The position numbers and the translations under genes were made by a program. From contig JARBJD010000141.1 of NCBI GenBank assembly GCA_033064195.1, forward strand, positions 62,001-126,000: 64,000 nucleotides of DNA, read 5' to 3'. Shown here piece by piece: positions 48,962 to 58,942 of this stretch (positions are counted from its first letter, which is position 1; every line of letters starts with the position of its first letter). Source of the stretch: Blattamonas nauphoetae (taxonomy: Eukaryota > Preaxostyla > Oxymonadida). The notes under the pieces are model-generated. The model saw only the letters and a list, made by a program, of their open reading frames with translations, did no database searches and had not been told where the DNA came from.

Positions 48962-50965
48962 ATGAGCCGAATTGTGCCTTCTGATCTGCCCCCAGTGCTC
49001 CACAGGCGCTACAGAATTCATCGTTCCAAACAGATTGGTCGTGGCTCTTTCGGCTCGATCTTCAGTTGCACTGATCTTCATACAGGCGAATCCCTTGCTG
49101 TGAAAGTGGAGCCGAATTCGAAGGATTCTCTTCTTCGATACGAACATCACATTCTGAAGAAGCTGCGAATGTTTCGGGGATTTCCATCGGTCTACACATG
49201 CTCGAAGTCGGATGCCCACACGTTTGTTGTGATGACCCGGCTGGGCCCAAACTTGGACGAAGTGTGGAAAGAGAACGGGAGGGCCTTCTCCTTCGCCACG
49301 CTGGCTCACATTGGGATTCAAGCTGTGACGCTGCTGGAACGGCTGCATTCCATCGGCTTTCTGCATCGCGACATCAAGCCAGAGAACTTCCTGTTCAGCA
49401 GAGACAACACCAGCCAAGAACTGATCCTGATTGACTTTGGATTGTCGAAGCGGTTCCAACGCGAGCAGGATGGGGAGCACATCGCGTTCCGGACGGGCAA
49501 GATGATGACAGGCACGCCTCGATATGCGTCAGTGTCGGCGCACCTGGGAATGGAGCAGGGGCGGAAGGACGACCTTGTGAGTCTGTTCCACGTGCTGGTG
49601 TACCTGCTGGTTGGCCATCCGCCGTGGATGGGCGTGGCAGGCTCGACAGACGCGGAGAAGTTTGCGAAGATCCGAACAGTGAAGATGGGGACGAGTGTGG
49701 AGTCGTTCCCCAATCTGCCTCTTCCACTCGCCACCTTCTTCCACTGTGTGTCTGCCCTTCCTTTCGCAGCTGTCCCGCCGTATGCCTTCCTCCGCCGCCT
49801 TCTTCTGGATGTGGGGAGGCTGGACAAGAAGGCCCTCACTCGCTATGGGTCAGACGTGTTCTCGACCGAACAGCGCTTCTTGCAGACCTATCGCTACGAA
49901 TGGATGGAGGAGTGTGGCACGCAGACAGTGCTGGTGAGCGCCGACGAGAACAGACCGTCTTCCCCAATTGTCGAACTGGAACTTCCCAAACCGAAACGAA
50001 CCAAGACTGACTCGCTTGAAAAAGGAAAATCAGGCACATTCGCGTGGACTCGATCCAAAAGCTCGCCACTTCTCACCCTGCTTGAGAGCAGATGTCGAGA
50101 CAACCTCAAAACAGACAATGCGGATGACACGAAAAACCCCGATCGAATGTCCCAAATATCACCAAACCCAAAAGGAGCCCTGCCTCACCCAGCTGTGCAC
50201 AATCCTGATTCTTCGTTGTTGATTCCTTTGTCGTCCACATTCATCAACCAGAGCATCACTTTTCCGTCGCCGATCTTCTCGCCACTCCCGCCCGTGATCC
50301 ACGTGCCCTCACCCATCTTCTCGACTCCCACATCTGACAGTTCTGACCACGTTCCTTTCTCTTTATTTCGACGGTGTTTGTCGCCTGTTCGTCAAACAAT
50401 TTGGCGACAAAACCACATCTTCACTCACACCACCCACCACTCTGAAATCCACAATGTGTCCCCTGTGGCTCCTCCACACACGCTTGAGAAGAGTGCATCG
50501 ACGTCGATTTTCGATACAACAGCACCACACTCCATCGCTCGCCCTTTGACCAAAAGTGGAGATATCTCGAAGCAGCAGATGCCATCGCAGTATCTTCACT
50601 CGCATTCCAACAGAAATGAGGACGAACGGCATCGAAGTGATCAGACGATCCTCTTTCCGAGTTCGAAGGCAGTTTCGCAAAAGTTGTCGTTTTCGCTGCT
50701 CTTCCCTTCGACACTCTTTTCTGCCGATTCGCATGGTCACTTTGCACATCCACCGATTCCATTTGCGAAGAACGCTGGACGAGTCGGCCTTCCGCCGAAG
50801 AGCCCAACATCCAAACGTCCGCTCGGAACAACATTCGCAAAAGAGACCAAACCGAAGGGACGCTATTTTGGAGACACAACACAGAGTGGGGGATGGACAC
50901 CAGGCACTCGAATCAGCCTGCCGATACTGTCAGATGGGGGGAGAGAGAGATCGGGTTTTTTCTGA
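48962..50965 (+). CDS. Casein kinase 1 family protein kinase (667 aa)
   Basis: The kinase domain spans about residues 16-310. Motifs are the glycine loop IGRGSFGSIF (25-34), catalytic Lys48 in AVKVE, Glu61, the catalytic loop HRDIKPEN (135-142), DFG (158-160) and the CK1 signature GTPRYASVSAHLGMEQGRKD (184-203) in place of the APE motif. CK1 kinases are Ser/Thr kinases acting on primed or acidic sites, usually in the cytosol or nucleus. All catalytic residues are present, so activity is expected. The remaining ~350 residues are Ser/Pro/Thr-rich and probably disordered. The frame has no introns. It is the only clearly named single-copy host gene inside the array. Base composition is more GC-rich than the flanks. 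Confidence 0.95.
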   Translation: MSRIVPSDLPPVLHRRYRIHRSKQIGRGSFGSIFSCTDLHTGESLAVKVEPNSKDSLLRYEHHILKKLRMFRGFPSVYTCSKSDAHTFVVMTRLGPNLDEVWKENGRAFSFATLAHIGIQAVTLLERLHSIGFLHRDIKPENFLFSRDNTSQELILIDFGLSKRFQREQDGEHIAFRTGKMMTGTPRYASVSAHLGMEQGRKDDLVSLFHVLVYLLVGHPPWMGVAGSTDAEKFAKIRTVKMGTSVESFPNLPLPLATFFHCVSALPFAAVPPYAFLRRLLLDVGRLDKKALTRYGSDVFSTEQRFLQTYRYEWMEECGTQTVLVSADENRPSSPIVELELPKPKRTKTDSLEKGKSGTFAWTRSKSSPLLTLLESRCRDNLKTDNADDTKNPDRMSQISPNPKGALPHPAVHNPDSSLLIPLSSTFINQSITFPSPIFSPLPPVIHVPSPIFSTPTSDSSDHVPFSLFRRCLSPVRQTIWRQNHIFTHTTHHSEIHNVSPVAPPHTLEKSASTSIFDTTAPHSIARPLTKSGDISKQQMPSQYLHSHSNRNEDERHRSDQTILFPSSKAVSQKLSFSLLFPSTLFSADSHGHFAHPPIPFAKNAGRVGLPPKSPTSKRPLGTTFAKETKPKGRYFGDTTQSGGWTPGTRISLPILSDGGRERSGFF

Positions 50966-51500
50966 ATCGGTCTGTTCGTTGCATGTGGCGAGATGAATTC
51001 TTGACCTTTTCTATCTTCTCTTCGGATTCCCCTCTTTTGTACTTCCCTGTCACCCGATTATCACGTTCCTCGCTTTCAATCTTGTTTTCTTCATCATGAA
51101 CGGAATTCATCCGTGCCCTCTTTCTGTTTATCGTTTTCCAATTCAAACGATCTGTGCTCACCACTCAGATGTTCATTTCCATCGCTCTCTCGTGATTTGT
51201 TTGATCAAAGTGATTGTCGGATTAATACACGTTGAGGTTAATTAAAAATAAGATAAAAGCTGCCATGAGTATCGAGTTGGATGGAAATAGAAGACAAGCA
51301 TTTAATCTATCCAATTTGTCTCGATAATGTCTTCCGAACTGCTTTTTGGCCAACCGACCACCTACCTCCTGTCTCAGTGGGACAACATGGAATGTCGACA
51401 CATCAGTGATGGCAGCGTACAGGAGAAGCAATGATGGATCGTAAAAGTGCGAAGCATGAACGACAGAAACGACTTGGCTTGGTGTTGGCTTCAGGTTGAA
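50966..51500. other. 3' flank of CK1 and spacer
   Basis: No gene is firmly supported. A minus-strand open stretch (51222-51490) has coding-like residues VVSVVHASHFYDPSLLLLYA and QEVGGRLAKKQFGRHYRDKL, but no ATG at its beginning. It overlaps the start of the plus-strand frame listed next. Which of the two is real cannot be decided here. Confidence 0.3.
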
Positions 51501-51504
51501 AAAT

Positions 51505-51720
51505 ATGGATTTATCGGTAATAAAAAGGACACACGTCCACAAGGATGTTCTCTTCGCGATGCAGGCCTGCTCAAATGTTCACAACGCTTTTCTTTCGTTG
51601 GTTTGCGGAGTCTTGTTTGAGTTGTGGATCACCGCCAATATTCCGAGTTCTGCGAAGAAGGTGACTACAATTTGTGCCCATTGCAACAAAAGTCTGCAAT
51701 TGGACGAAGTCTACCGATAA
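51505..51720 (+). CDS. Possible small protein with a CxxC motif (71 aa)
   Basis: Begins MDLSVIKRTHVHKDVLFAMQ and ends ICAHCNKSLQLDEVYR and a TAA. The hydrophobic centre (AFLSLVCGVLFELWITANIP) and the CAHC pair look protein-like. It may be the last exon of a larger plus-strand gene whose upstream exons were lost. No family is recognised. Confidence 0.3.
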   Translation: MDLSVIKRTHVHKDVLFAMQACSNVHNAFLSLVCGVLFELWITANIPSSAKKVTTICAHCNKSLQLDEVYR

Positions 51721-52188
51721 TCAAAGAAGATCTCATGAATGAGCGAATCTGTGGTTGAATGGGAAAAAAGACTGATAAACGATGGAATCGTTTGAGAAAA
51801 ATAGAAAAACAAACCTAAAAAAGATCGTAGATGGTTGAGGAGGGTGTGAATGTGGGGCACATCCCATTTCGACGAGAGAAACGAGATGTGATTTAGAGAT
51901 GGTGCAAAAGTCGAGATTGGGAAAGATAATACGGTCAGAATGTGTCGTTCAGGGACACCAGTAATTGTTTGGAGAGAGGACGGTTGACGATGTGACAGTC
52001 AAAGACAGCCGCGTTGAGAACGACGAACCCAAAACAGCAAACCAGTTCTGGACGATTGGAGGCGAACACAGAATCTGTTCGTCGGCACCAGCAATCAGTG
52101 CATTCCCAACATCCGAGGAGAGTCCACAGAAACGAGTTGGAGTCATTCGAGAGAGGTGGCTTCGACGCATCATTTCAGATGCAATCAG
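51721..52188. repeat. Array flank left of P15, with D1 block
   Basis: Array-type sequence resumes near 51830 with the GTGGGGCACATCCCATTTCG block, then D1 from about 51910. No gene was recognised. Confidence 0.55.
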
Positions 52189-53171
52189 TCACAGTCTTTT
52201 CACATTCGATCCCAGCTTTTGCGAGATTGACTGACAATTTGACACAATCTTGCGACCATAATCTCCGCCTTGGTTGTTCATCAACATCTGTTCGAGTGTG
52301 TCTTCGAAGCCTTCCGAAAACAGAGCTTGCATCATCCGTTTCCCAGAGTGGACCACCTCTGGGCCTTCTTTCTTCCAAGCTGTCAGCGAATCGTTGATGA
52401 AGAAGAAAATATTGTTGAGAGTTTGATCATTTTCGACGAATGAGAGACAACTTGTGATTGCCATCGCAATCGGAGATGCGAGTACAAACTCCAATGTTGG
52501 ACGATGAAATGAGCATACGCGTAGGATCGTGCTCAAAAGATGCATGAAACGTGGGAGAAGCCTTTCATTGAGGATGTGTCGATTGGAGATCAGAAATGTC
52601 ACAAATAGAGATGACGGGATCACGACCTTCTGAAAGATCATTTCACGATGGTTCCATCTGTCAACTACAGTCGTGAGGCCAAGCTCTCTGAGAGATGATG
52701 GAGTTGCGAGGCTGATGCAGTGTTCAGTGATGATGATTACGATGAGATCGTTGAATTTTGATTCATTTCCTGAAATTGGCAGTGTGTGAGGTTGGACGGT
52801 TGCTAACACGTTGCTGACGATATCTGACGCCACGAGACGACATCGAATGCTGTCTGAAGTCCATTCAAAAGTCTTGTCCAATTAAGAGAATGCAGCTGCA
52901 ACCACTGTTGAGTGGGGAGATGAAAGCAGAGTGGCAATGCTCTCAACAAATGGGCAGCCTTGGCTTGAAGTGCTCTGTCAAAATGATATTCAGCTTTCAC
53001 GAGGGCAACAAGAGAACAGTAAATTCTTGACATGTCCTCAAACGACAATTGAGTGTTGGGATCGAATGTGAGGAAAGATTCTTCCTCAGGTGTGACAGTT
53101 GAAAGCAATTCGGAAGTAACACTCAAACAGGCATCAACGGAGGAGCTCAAAGCAACAGATTTGTTGTTCAT
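52189..53171 (-). pseudogene. P15, array-family gene with an internal deletion
   Basis: The ATG at 53171 gives MNNKSVALSSSVDACLSVTS and EESFLTFDPNTQLSFEDMSR, continuing to ALQAKAAHL. About 120-150 bases that normally encode the segment up to GFVES are missing, with a frame change. Near 52860-52890 the sequence is again disturbed. From about 52850 to the stop at 52189 the C-terminal half is intact (TVQPHTLPISGNESKFNDLI, REMIFQKVVIPSSLFVTFLI, SFHRPTLEFVLASPIAMAIT, EGFEDTLEQMLMNNQGGDYG, GSNVKRL). Around 52711-52852 it is almost identical to P16. Confidence 0.7.
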
Positions 53172-54035
53172 GGAAACGTGAGTTTGATCATCCCATTTGT
53201 CGTGATTTCTTGACTCAGAACAAACTTCATGCACAATTCACGAATTGTTCTTTAAAATACAATCGAGACGTACAGAATAATGAAATGAATCATCAACGAT
53301 TGTAAATCTGTTCCTGTCTGGCACGTTATACTTTCATCGAGCGTGTCTCAGTCTCTGTCTCCAAATGTGCAAGATTGTCTTTTCAAGTGTGAAGGGCTGA
53401 ATAAGAGAGGCGACTTCTGGTGGCTGTTTGTGGCTCCGACACTGTCCATTTGGAGCGGGACAACATGCACGTGTCGAATGGCCTGAACGAGTTGCGCCAC
53501 AAGTTGCTCCATCCCTGACGATGCAGCATGCATAACTAACCTTGTGTTGACAAACACACTCATCAAGAGAGCATGGGATCTTCGATTTCGGACGGCTGTT
53601 TGTTGATCGGTTCCTAGACGAGAGTTACGATTGAGAGGATAGTCAACAGGCGGGATGATCATGAAACAAAGTGTGGGTGGCTGGGGAATGGCCAGAACAT
53701 GGAGTACATTCTATTTTGATGAGAAAAACGAGAAGTGTTTTTGAGATGGTCGAAAAGTCGGGATTGGGAAAGATAATCTCGTCACAATGCATCGATCAGG
53801 GATGTGAGGAATTGTTTGGAGAGAGGACGGATGACGATGTGACAGTCGAAGACAGCCGCGTTGAGAACGACGAACCCAAAAGAGCAAACCATTTCTGGAC
53901 GATTGGAAGCGATCTCAGAATATGTTCGTCCGCACCAGTAGTCAGTGCATTCCCAACATCCGAGGAGTGTCCGCAGAACTGATTTGGGGACATTCGAGAG
54001 AAGCTGCTTCGATGCGTCATTTGAGATGCAATCGG
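53172..54035. repeat. Intergenic segment between P15 and P16
   Basis: Contains a type I upstream motif (TATACTTTCATCGAGCGTGT near 53330), copy 3 of the second repeated module (53440-53665), then D1 from about 53755. No gene is called. Confidence 0.5.
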
Positions 54036-55112
54036 TCACAGCCTTTTCACATTCGATCCCAGTCTTTGCGAGATGGAACGACAATAGTCAATAATATACC
54101 TCCCAGAATTTCCGTCCTTGTTGATCGTCAGCATCTGTTCGAGAGTGTCTTCGAAGCCTTCCGAAAACAGAGCTTGCATCATCCGTTTCCCAGATTGGGC
54201 AACTTCTGGGCCTTCTTTCTTCCATTCATCCAACGAATCATTGATGAAGGAGAACATATTGTTGAGAACACCATTCATTTCGACGAACGAGAGACAACTT
54301 GAGAATCCCATCACAATCGGAGATGCGACAACATACTCCAATGTTGGACGATGAAATGGGCCGATTTCAAAGATTGTGCTCAAAAGAATCATGAATGAGT
54401 CCATCAAGTTTCGATTGAGGATGAGCCAATTTGAGATCAGATAGATGGAAAAATGAGACGATGGGAGGACGACCTTCTGAAAAATCATTTCATGATGGTT
54501 GTATTGGTCGACGGCTGTAGTGATGCCAAGCAGGTTGAGATAGAATGGAAGTGCGAGGCTGATGCAGTGTTCAGTGATGATGATTACGATGAGATCGTTG
54601 AATTTTGATTCATTTCCTGAAATTGGCAGTGTGTGAGGTTGGACAGTTGCTAACACGTTGCTGACGATATCTGACGCCACGAGACGACATCGATTTTCAG
54701 TTGATGAAGCTGTGACATTGAACAGGAACGACAACGCTGTATTCACCACTTTCGAGTGGGGCGATGTGAGCAGAGTGGAAATACTCTCCACAAAGCCAGA
54801 AGGAGATCCTGACGAAGAGTGAACAAAGTCAGTCACGAGTTTGTCTGCTTGATCTTTGTTGCGTAACTTTTGTTCGATGTTCTTCAAAAACCGGGAAGCT
54901 CTGTCTTGAAGTGCTTTGTCAAAAGTGTAGTCAGCTTTCACGAGGGCAACAAGCGAACAGTAAATTCTTGACATGTCCTCAAACGACATTTGAGCGTTGG
55001 AATCGAATGTCAGGAAAGGTTCTTCTTCAGGCTTGACAGTTGAAGGTGAATCTTGTGGATGAGTCAAATAGGCATCAGAAGACGTTATCGAATGAGAAAG
55101 TTTGGTTTTCAT
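54036..55112 (-). CDS. P16, intact array-family protein (358 aa)
   Basis: The frame is open for another 57 codons upstream. The ATG at 55112 (MKTKLSHSITSSDAYLTHPQ) is chosen because it matches the start position of relatives. Landmarks are EPFLTFDSNAQMSFEDMSRI, GFVESISTLLTSPHSKVVNT, TVQPHTLPISGNESKFNDLI, HEMIFQKVVLPSSHFSIYLI, PFHRPTLEYVVASPIVMGFS, EGFEDTLEQML and the end GSNVKRL. Upstream lies an untranslated stretch cut by a 323-bp Tc1/mariner-like element. Confidence 0.74.
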   Translation of the reverse strand: MKTKLSHSITSSDAYLTHPQDSPSTVKPEEEPFLTFDSNAQMSFEDMSRIYCSLVALVKADYTFDKALQDRASRFLKNIEQKLRNKDQADKLVTDFVHSSSGSPSGFVESISTLLTSPHSKVVNTALSFLFNVTASSTENRCRLVASDIVSNVLATVQPHTLPISGNESKFNDLIVIIITEHCISLALPFYLNLLGITTAVDQYNHHEMIFQKVVLPSSHFSIYLISNWLILNRNLMDSFMILLSTIFEIGPFHRPTLEYVVASPIVMGFSSCLSFVEMNGVLNNMFSFINDSLDEWKKEGPEVAQSGKRMMQALFSEGFEDTLEQMLTINKDGNSGRYIIDYCRSISQRLGSNVKRL

Positions 55113-56566
55113 GTGAAAAAGGAGGATGATCATCCCATTTGTCGTGATTTCTTGACTCAGAACAAACAATGAGCATAAAGCACGAATTATTCTTTGAAAT
55201 GCAATCAAGACGTACAGAATAAAGAAATGAATCATCAACGATTGCATATCTGTCCCTGTCTGACACGTTACAGGGTGAGCCAAAAGTAATCTTCATCCCA
55301 CAATTGGGTTTTCTTGTCATCATTTCGAAAACAACCAACAAATCAAGATTATTGTCACTATACTGTTTCCTCACCACCTCATTCACTGATTTCCTTCTTA
55401 TCGAGGACAGTACAGTCTGCGAATGATGGCAAAACCTTCACCAACCCCCAATTCTGACAAAAAACGAACGAGAATTCCGTTGAGATGTAATGATCACTCT
55501 CTTAACATTTCACGTCTTGAGACTCTCTTTTCTCACTTTTTTCAAAAATGACTTTGATCAGCCCTTAGAGCAGGGTACTTTTGGCTCACCCTGTACACTT
55601 TCGTCGAGAGTTGCGCAGTCGATGTCCGCGTGTCCATAATGTTCTCCTTCCGACAGCAAACAACAAAGCAGCTGAAGCCAGATCCTTTAAAATGTGGATG
55701 AGAAATACTTCTGAGTCTGAATGACGGAAGAAGAGAGGCGATGATTCGCACCCCTTTCGAAAACATCAGAACCGCACGTGTGTTCGGAAATGACATGTGG
55801 AAACAGTGGGATGGGAGTTGCGATTCGCTCAAGGGTGATATCGTTCAGTTCAGTGAAGATGTGTTCGAGTTGTGAGATGTCAGAAAACACGTCACAAAAA
55901 CAGAGGACGGGCAGAATAGATCAACACTGACCCACTGTTGGAACACTAAGCATCAACGAATGATGGAACGAGAATGACAAACTCGTGTCTTCGATGGGTG
56001 GCGATGAGCGATGGTTCTTTTGAAGGAATGATCCAATTTGCACAACAAGGACCTAAATCCCGTGTGTTGGCTGTTGTGGAGAGAATGAGAGAAAACGATG
56101 ATGAAGAGATGAGATAAAAGGAGAGGAAGACGGAGAAAGACCAAAAAACAGAAAACGCCGATGGAATGAAAGGAAAATGACTGAAATAGCAGAACACACC
56201 CCAAACAGTTCGGAGAGGGCTGGGGAAGGGCGGGAATGTGGGGCACATCCCATTTCGACAAGATAAACGAGATGTGTTTCAGAGATGCCAAAAAGTCGGG
56301 ATTGGGAAAGATAATCTCGTCACAATGTGTCGTTCAGGGACACCAGGAATTGTTTGGAGAGAGGACGGTTGACGATGTGACAGTCAAAGACAGACGCGTT
56401 GAGAACGACGAACCCAAAAGAGCACATCATTTCTGGACGATTGGAGGCGATCTCAGAATATGTTCGTCCGCACCAGCAGTCAGTGCATTCCTAACATCCG
56501 AGGAGAGTCCGCAGAAATGAACTTTAGTCTTTCGAGAGAGGCGGTTTTGATTGGTCTTTTGAGATC
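55113..56566. repeat. Intergenic segment between P16 and P17
   Basis: Type I upstream block, interrupted by the mariner-like element and resuming at 55594 (ACACTTTCGTCGAGAGTTGC). A variable middle (55750-56150) follows, then the standard block and D1 from about 56295. No gene was recognised. Confidence 0.5.
55271..55593. mobile_element. 323-bp Tc1/mariner-like MITE
   Basis: The ends are CAGGGTGAGCCAAAAGTA and its exact complement, each next to a TA (55269-55270, 55594-55595), the hallmark Tc1/mariner target duplication. The unoccupied site is visible in related flanks (GGCACGTTACACCTTCG near 39060). No transposase frame is present. The insertion splits the type I upstream block of P16. Confidence 0.88.
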
Positions 56567-57646
56567 TCACTGTTCAGTGAATTCCACATTCGATCCCAGT
56601 TTGTGTGAGATTGAGTGACACTCTTTCACAAGATGGCGACCATAATCTCCGCCCTTGTTGTTCATCATCACCTGTTCGAGTGTGTCTTCGAAGCCTTCCG
56701 AAATCAGAGCTTGTACCATCCGTTTCCCAGACTGGACCACTTCTGGGCCTTCACTCCCCCAGTCATCAAGCGAACTGTTGATGTAGAAGCAAGAATTCCG
56801 GACACGCATGTCGTCTTCGACGAACGAGTGACAGCTTGTGAATCCCATCACCATCGGAGATGCGAGGACAAACTCCAATGTCGGACGATGAAATGGGCCG
56901 AATTGAATGAGTGTGCGCAATAGCTCCATGTATGAGTCGAACAAGTCACCATTAATGGAGTACCGATTTGAGATCAGAAATGTCACAAATTGAGACGATG
57001 GAAGAACGACCTTCTGAAAGATCCTTTCACGACGGTTGAATTCTTTAACGGCAGTAGAGAAACGTATTTTGCTGAGAATATACGGAGATGCGAGATAAAC
57101 GCAATGTGAGATAATTTCGATAAGTTTGATGATTACCTTCTCATTACCGGTGATGGAGAGTGTGTGAGGTTGGAGAGCCGTGAAGACTTTGGAAACGAGA
57201 TCTGATCCCAAGAGGCGAAGTTCTACAGCAGTCGACGTATTCATCAGTGTTCGGCAGAGGAACGAGAACGATGCTGCAACTATGGCCGAGTGAGGGGATG
57301 ACAGCAGAGTGGAAATACTCTCCACAAAGCCAGTAGTCGATCCGGCTGAAGATTGAACGAGTTTAGTGACGAGTTTGTCAGCAAGTTGTTTGTCGTTCAG
57401 TCCCGATTCGAGGCTCTTCAGAAACAGGGCAGCTCGATCTTGCAATGTCTTGTCAAATGGATATCCTGCTTTGACGAGTGATACAAGTGAACAGTAAATC
57501 CTCGATTTCTCCTCAAATGACAATTGTGGACGTCCACGGAAACTCAGGAAAGGTTCACGTCCTGGATCGATTGTTGCAAGACTGTCAGCTCTGTGTGGAG
57601 TTCGAGCGTCGGAAGTTGTCTGGAACACACGTGGATTGATTGACAT
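56567..57646 (-). CDS. P17, intact array-family protein (359 aa)
   Basis: Starts MSINPRVFQTTSDARTPHRA, an N-terminus shared with P19 (M[SA]INPRVF). Landmarks are EPFLSFRGRPQLSFEEKSRI, GFVESISTLLSSPHSAIVAA, ALQPHTLSITGNEKVIIKLI, RERIFQKVVLPSSQFVTFLI, PFHRPTLEFVLASPMVMGFT and EGFEDTLEQVMMNNKGGDYG. It ends GSNVEFTEQ. The stop is TGA. It has more Arg substitutions (RRERIF) than other copies. Confidence 0.74.
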   Translation of the reverse strand: MSINPRVFQTTSDARTPHRADSLATIDPGREPFLSFRGRPQLSFEEKSRIYCSLVSLVKAGYPFDKTLQDRAALFLKSLESGLNDKQLADKLVTKLVQSSAGSTTGFVESISTLLSSPHSAIVAASFSFLCRTLMNTSTAVELRLLGSDLVSKVFTALQPHTLSITGNEKVIIKLIEIISHCVYLASPYILSKIRFSTAVKEFNRRERIFQKVVLPSSQFVTFLISNRYSINGDLFDSYMELLRTLIQFGPFHRPTLEFVLASPMVMGFTSCHSFVEDDMRVRNSCFYINSSLDDWGSEGPEVVQSGKRMVQALISEGFEDTLEQVMMNNKGGDYGRHLVKECHSISHKLGSNVEFTEQ

Positions 57647-58942
57647 TCGATGAATAGAAAGATCGACCCATAGACAAATTATGACAACTCCTGGATGATC
57701 ATTCGATACATTTTTTTCAAAGGAGAATCAACAAAGTCACGCCAATGAGCTCGCTGATCCATTTCAACGTCCTGAATGTTCCCAAATAAACAGATAAATC
57801 GTATGACGACAATCTTCATTCTGAAAAAGATGGGAAATATCACTTGACTCTCCGTTTGTCCTGAACCGCCAAGGTATAGTTTCACTCAGCCTCCGCCTTT
57901 TCTCAACCAGAAATTGGTGGAAAGACGAGAGCAGTTGATATCCAGCAACAACCATCTACGCTGCCTTCTTCCTTCGACAGTCAGACACCGAATCATCGAG
58001 TTCAACGTGTGACCATGTCCACATGAATCATCCTCACTTGATGCACGCCTCGTTGCTGTCTGATCACATTTTGGTGATGATGTCCCGTAGTGTCTTGTTT
58101 GCCAACCGATTCCCTCCACACTTGTCGAGCTCACTGATGCAGATGTCAGCAAATCGCTCCCATCGCAGCTCAATCTGGTCATCGAACTAATCCAGTGTGG
58201 ATTGATGAATGGTGAGAATGACAGACGAGGCGAAAACAGAGTTGGGAGGTGAAGAGGAGGACAAACACACTTCTCGATGGGATCTCGTCACAATTCAGTG
58301 GCTGTCCAATTCACTCTCATTTGAGACGGGAGGGAGAGCAGGGCGTGTCCAGTATTTCACTTTTCAGTTTGTGTTCTCCAATCACAACAACAATCAAACC
58401 CTGATTGGTGTTGTAAAGACATGCTTCCCTTCCGCATCGATATCTGAGCAGTAGAGGGAACAAAAGAGATGAAGACGACAGAAAAATAGAAGTGAAGAAC
58501 AAAACGAAAAGTGTGAAAGAAAGCGCGGATGGCACGCACGTTGAACTCCAAAAAAGAGGACACACCTCAAACAAAGCGTGGGTGGTTGTGGAATGGTGGG
58601 AATGTGGGGCACATCCCATTTCGACGAGATAAATGCGAAGTGTTTTGGAGATGTCCAAAAGTCGAGATTGGGAAAGATAATCTGGTTACATCTGTTCTGT
58701 CAGGGACACCAGGAATTGTTTGGAGAGAGGACGGTTGACGATGTGACAGTCAAAGACAGTCGCGTTGAGAACGACCAACCCAAAAGAGCAAATAATTTCT
58801 GGACGATTGGAGGTTATCCCAGAATCTGTTCATCTGCACCAGCAATCACAGCATTCCCAACATCCGAGGAGAGGCGGCAGAAATAAGTTAGAGTCATTCC
58901 AGAGAGGTGGATTCGACACGTCAATTGAGATGCAATTGGTCA
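57647..58942. repeat. Intergenic segment between P17 and P18
   Basis: Holds the gene relic at 57679-58190 (separate entry), an unremarkable stretch to about 58540, then the standard array block and D1 from about 58660. Confidence 0.5.
57679..58190 (-). pseudogene. Relic of an unrecognised gene
   Basis: Three coding-like minus-strand pieces follow each other in different frames: QIELRWERFADICISELDKC...LRDIITKM, then GYQLLSSFHQFLVEKRRRLS...DISHLFQNEDCRHTIYLFIW, then VEMDQRAHWRDFVDSPLKKM...IIQELS. They read like the C-terminal part of one protein. I recall no named family. It lies directly upstream of P17 and is not repeated elsewhere in the window. Confidence 0.4.

Noticed and set aside
51222-51542. 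Kinase-like HREENILVD reading on the minus strand near 51540-51570
   Set aside because: It is a short match in one frame, with no surrounding kinase motifs and a stop just before it.
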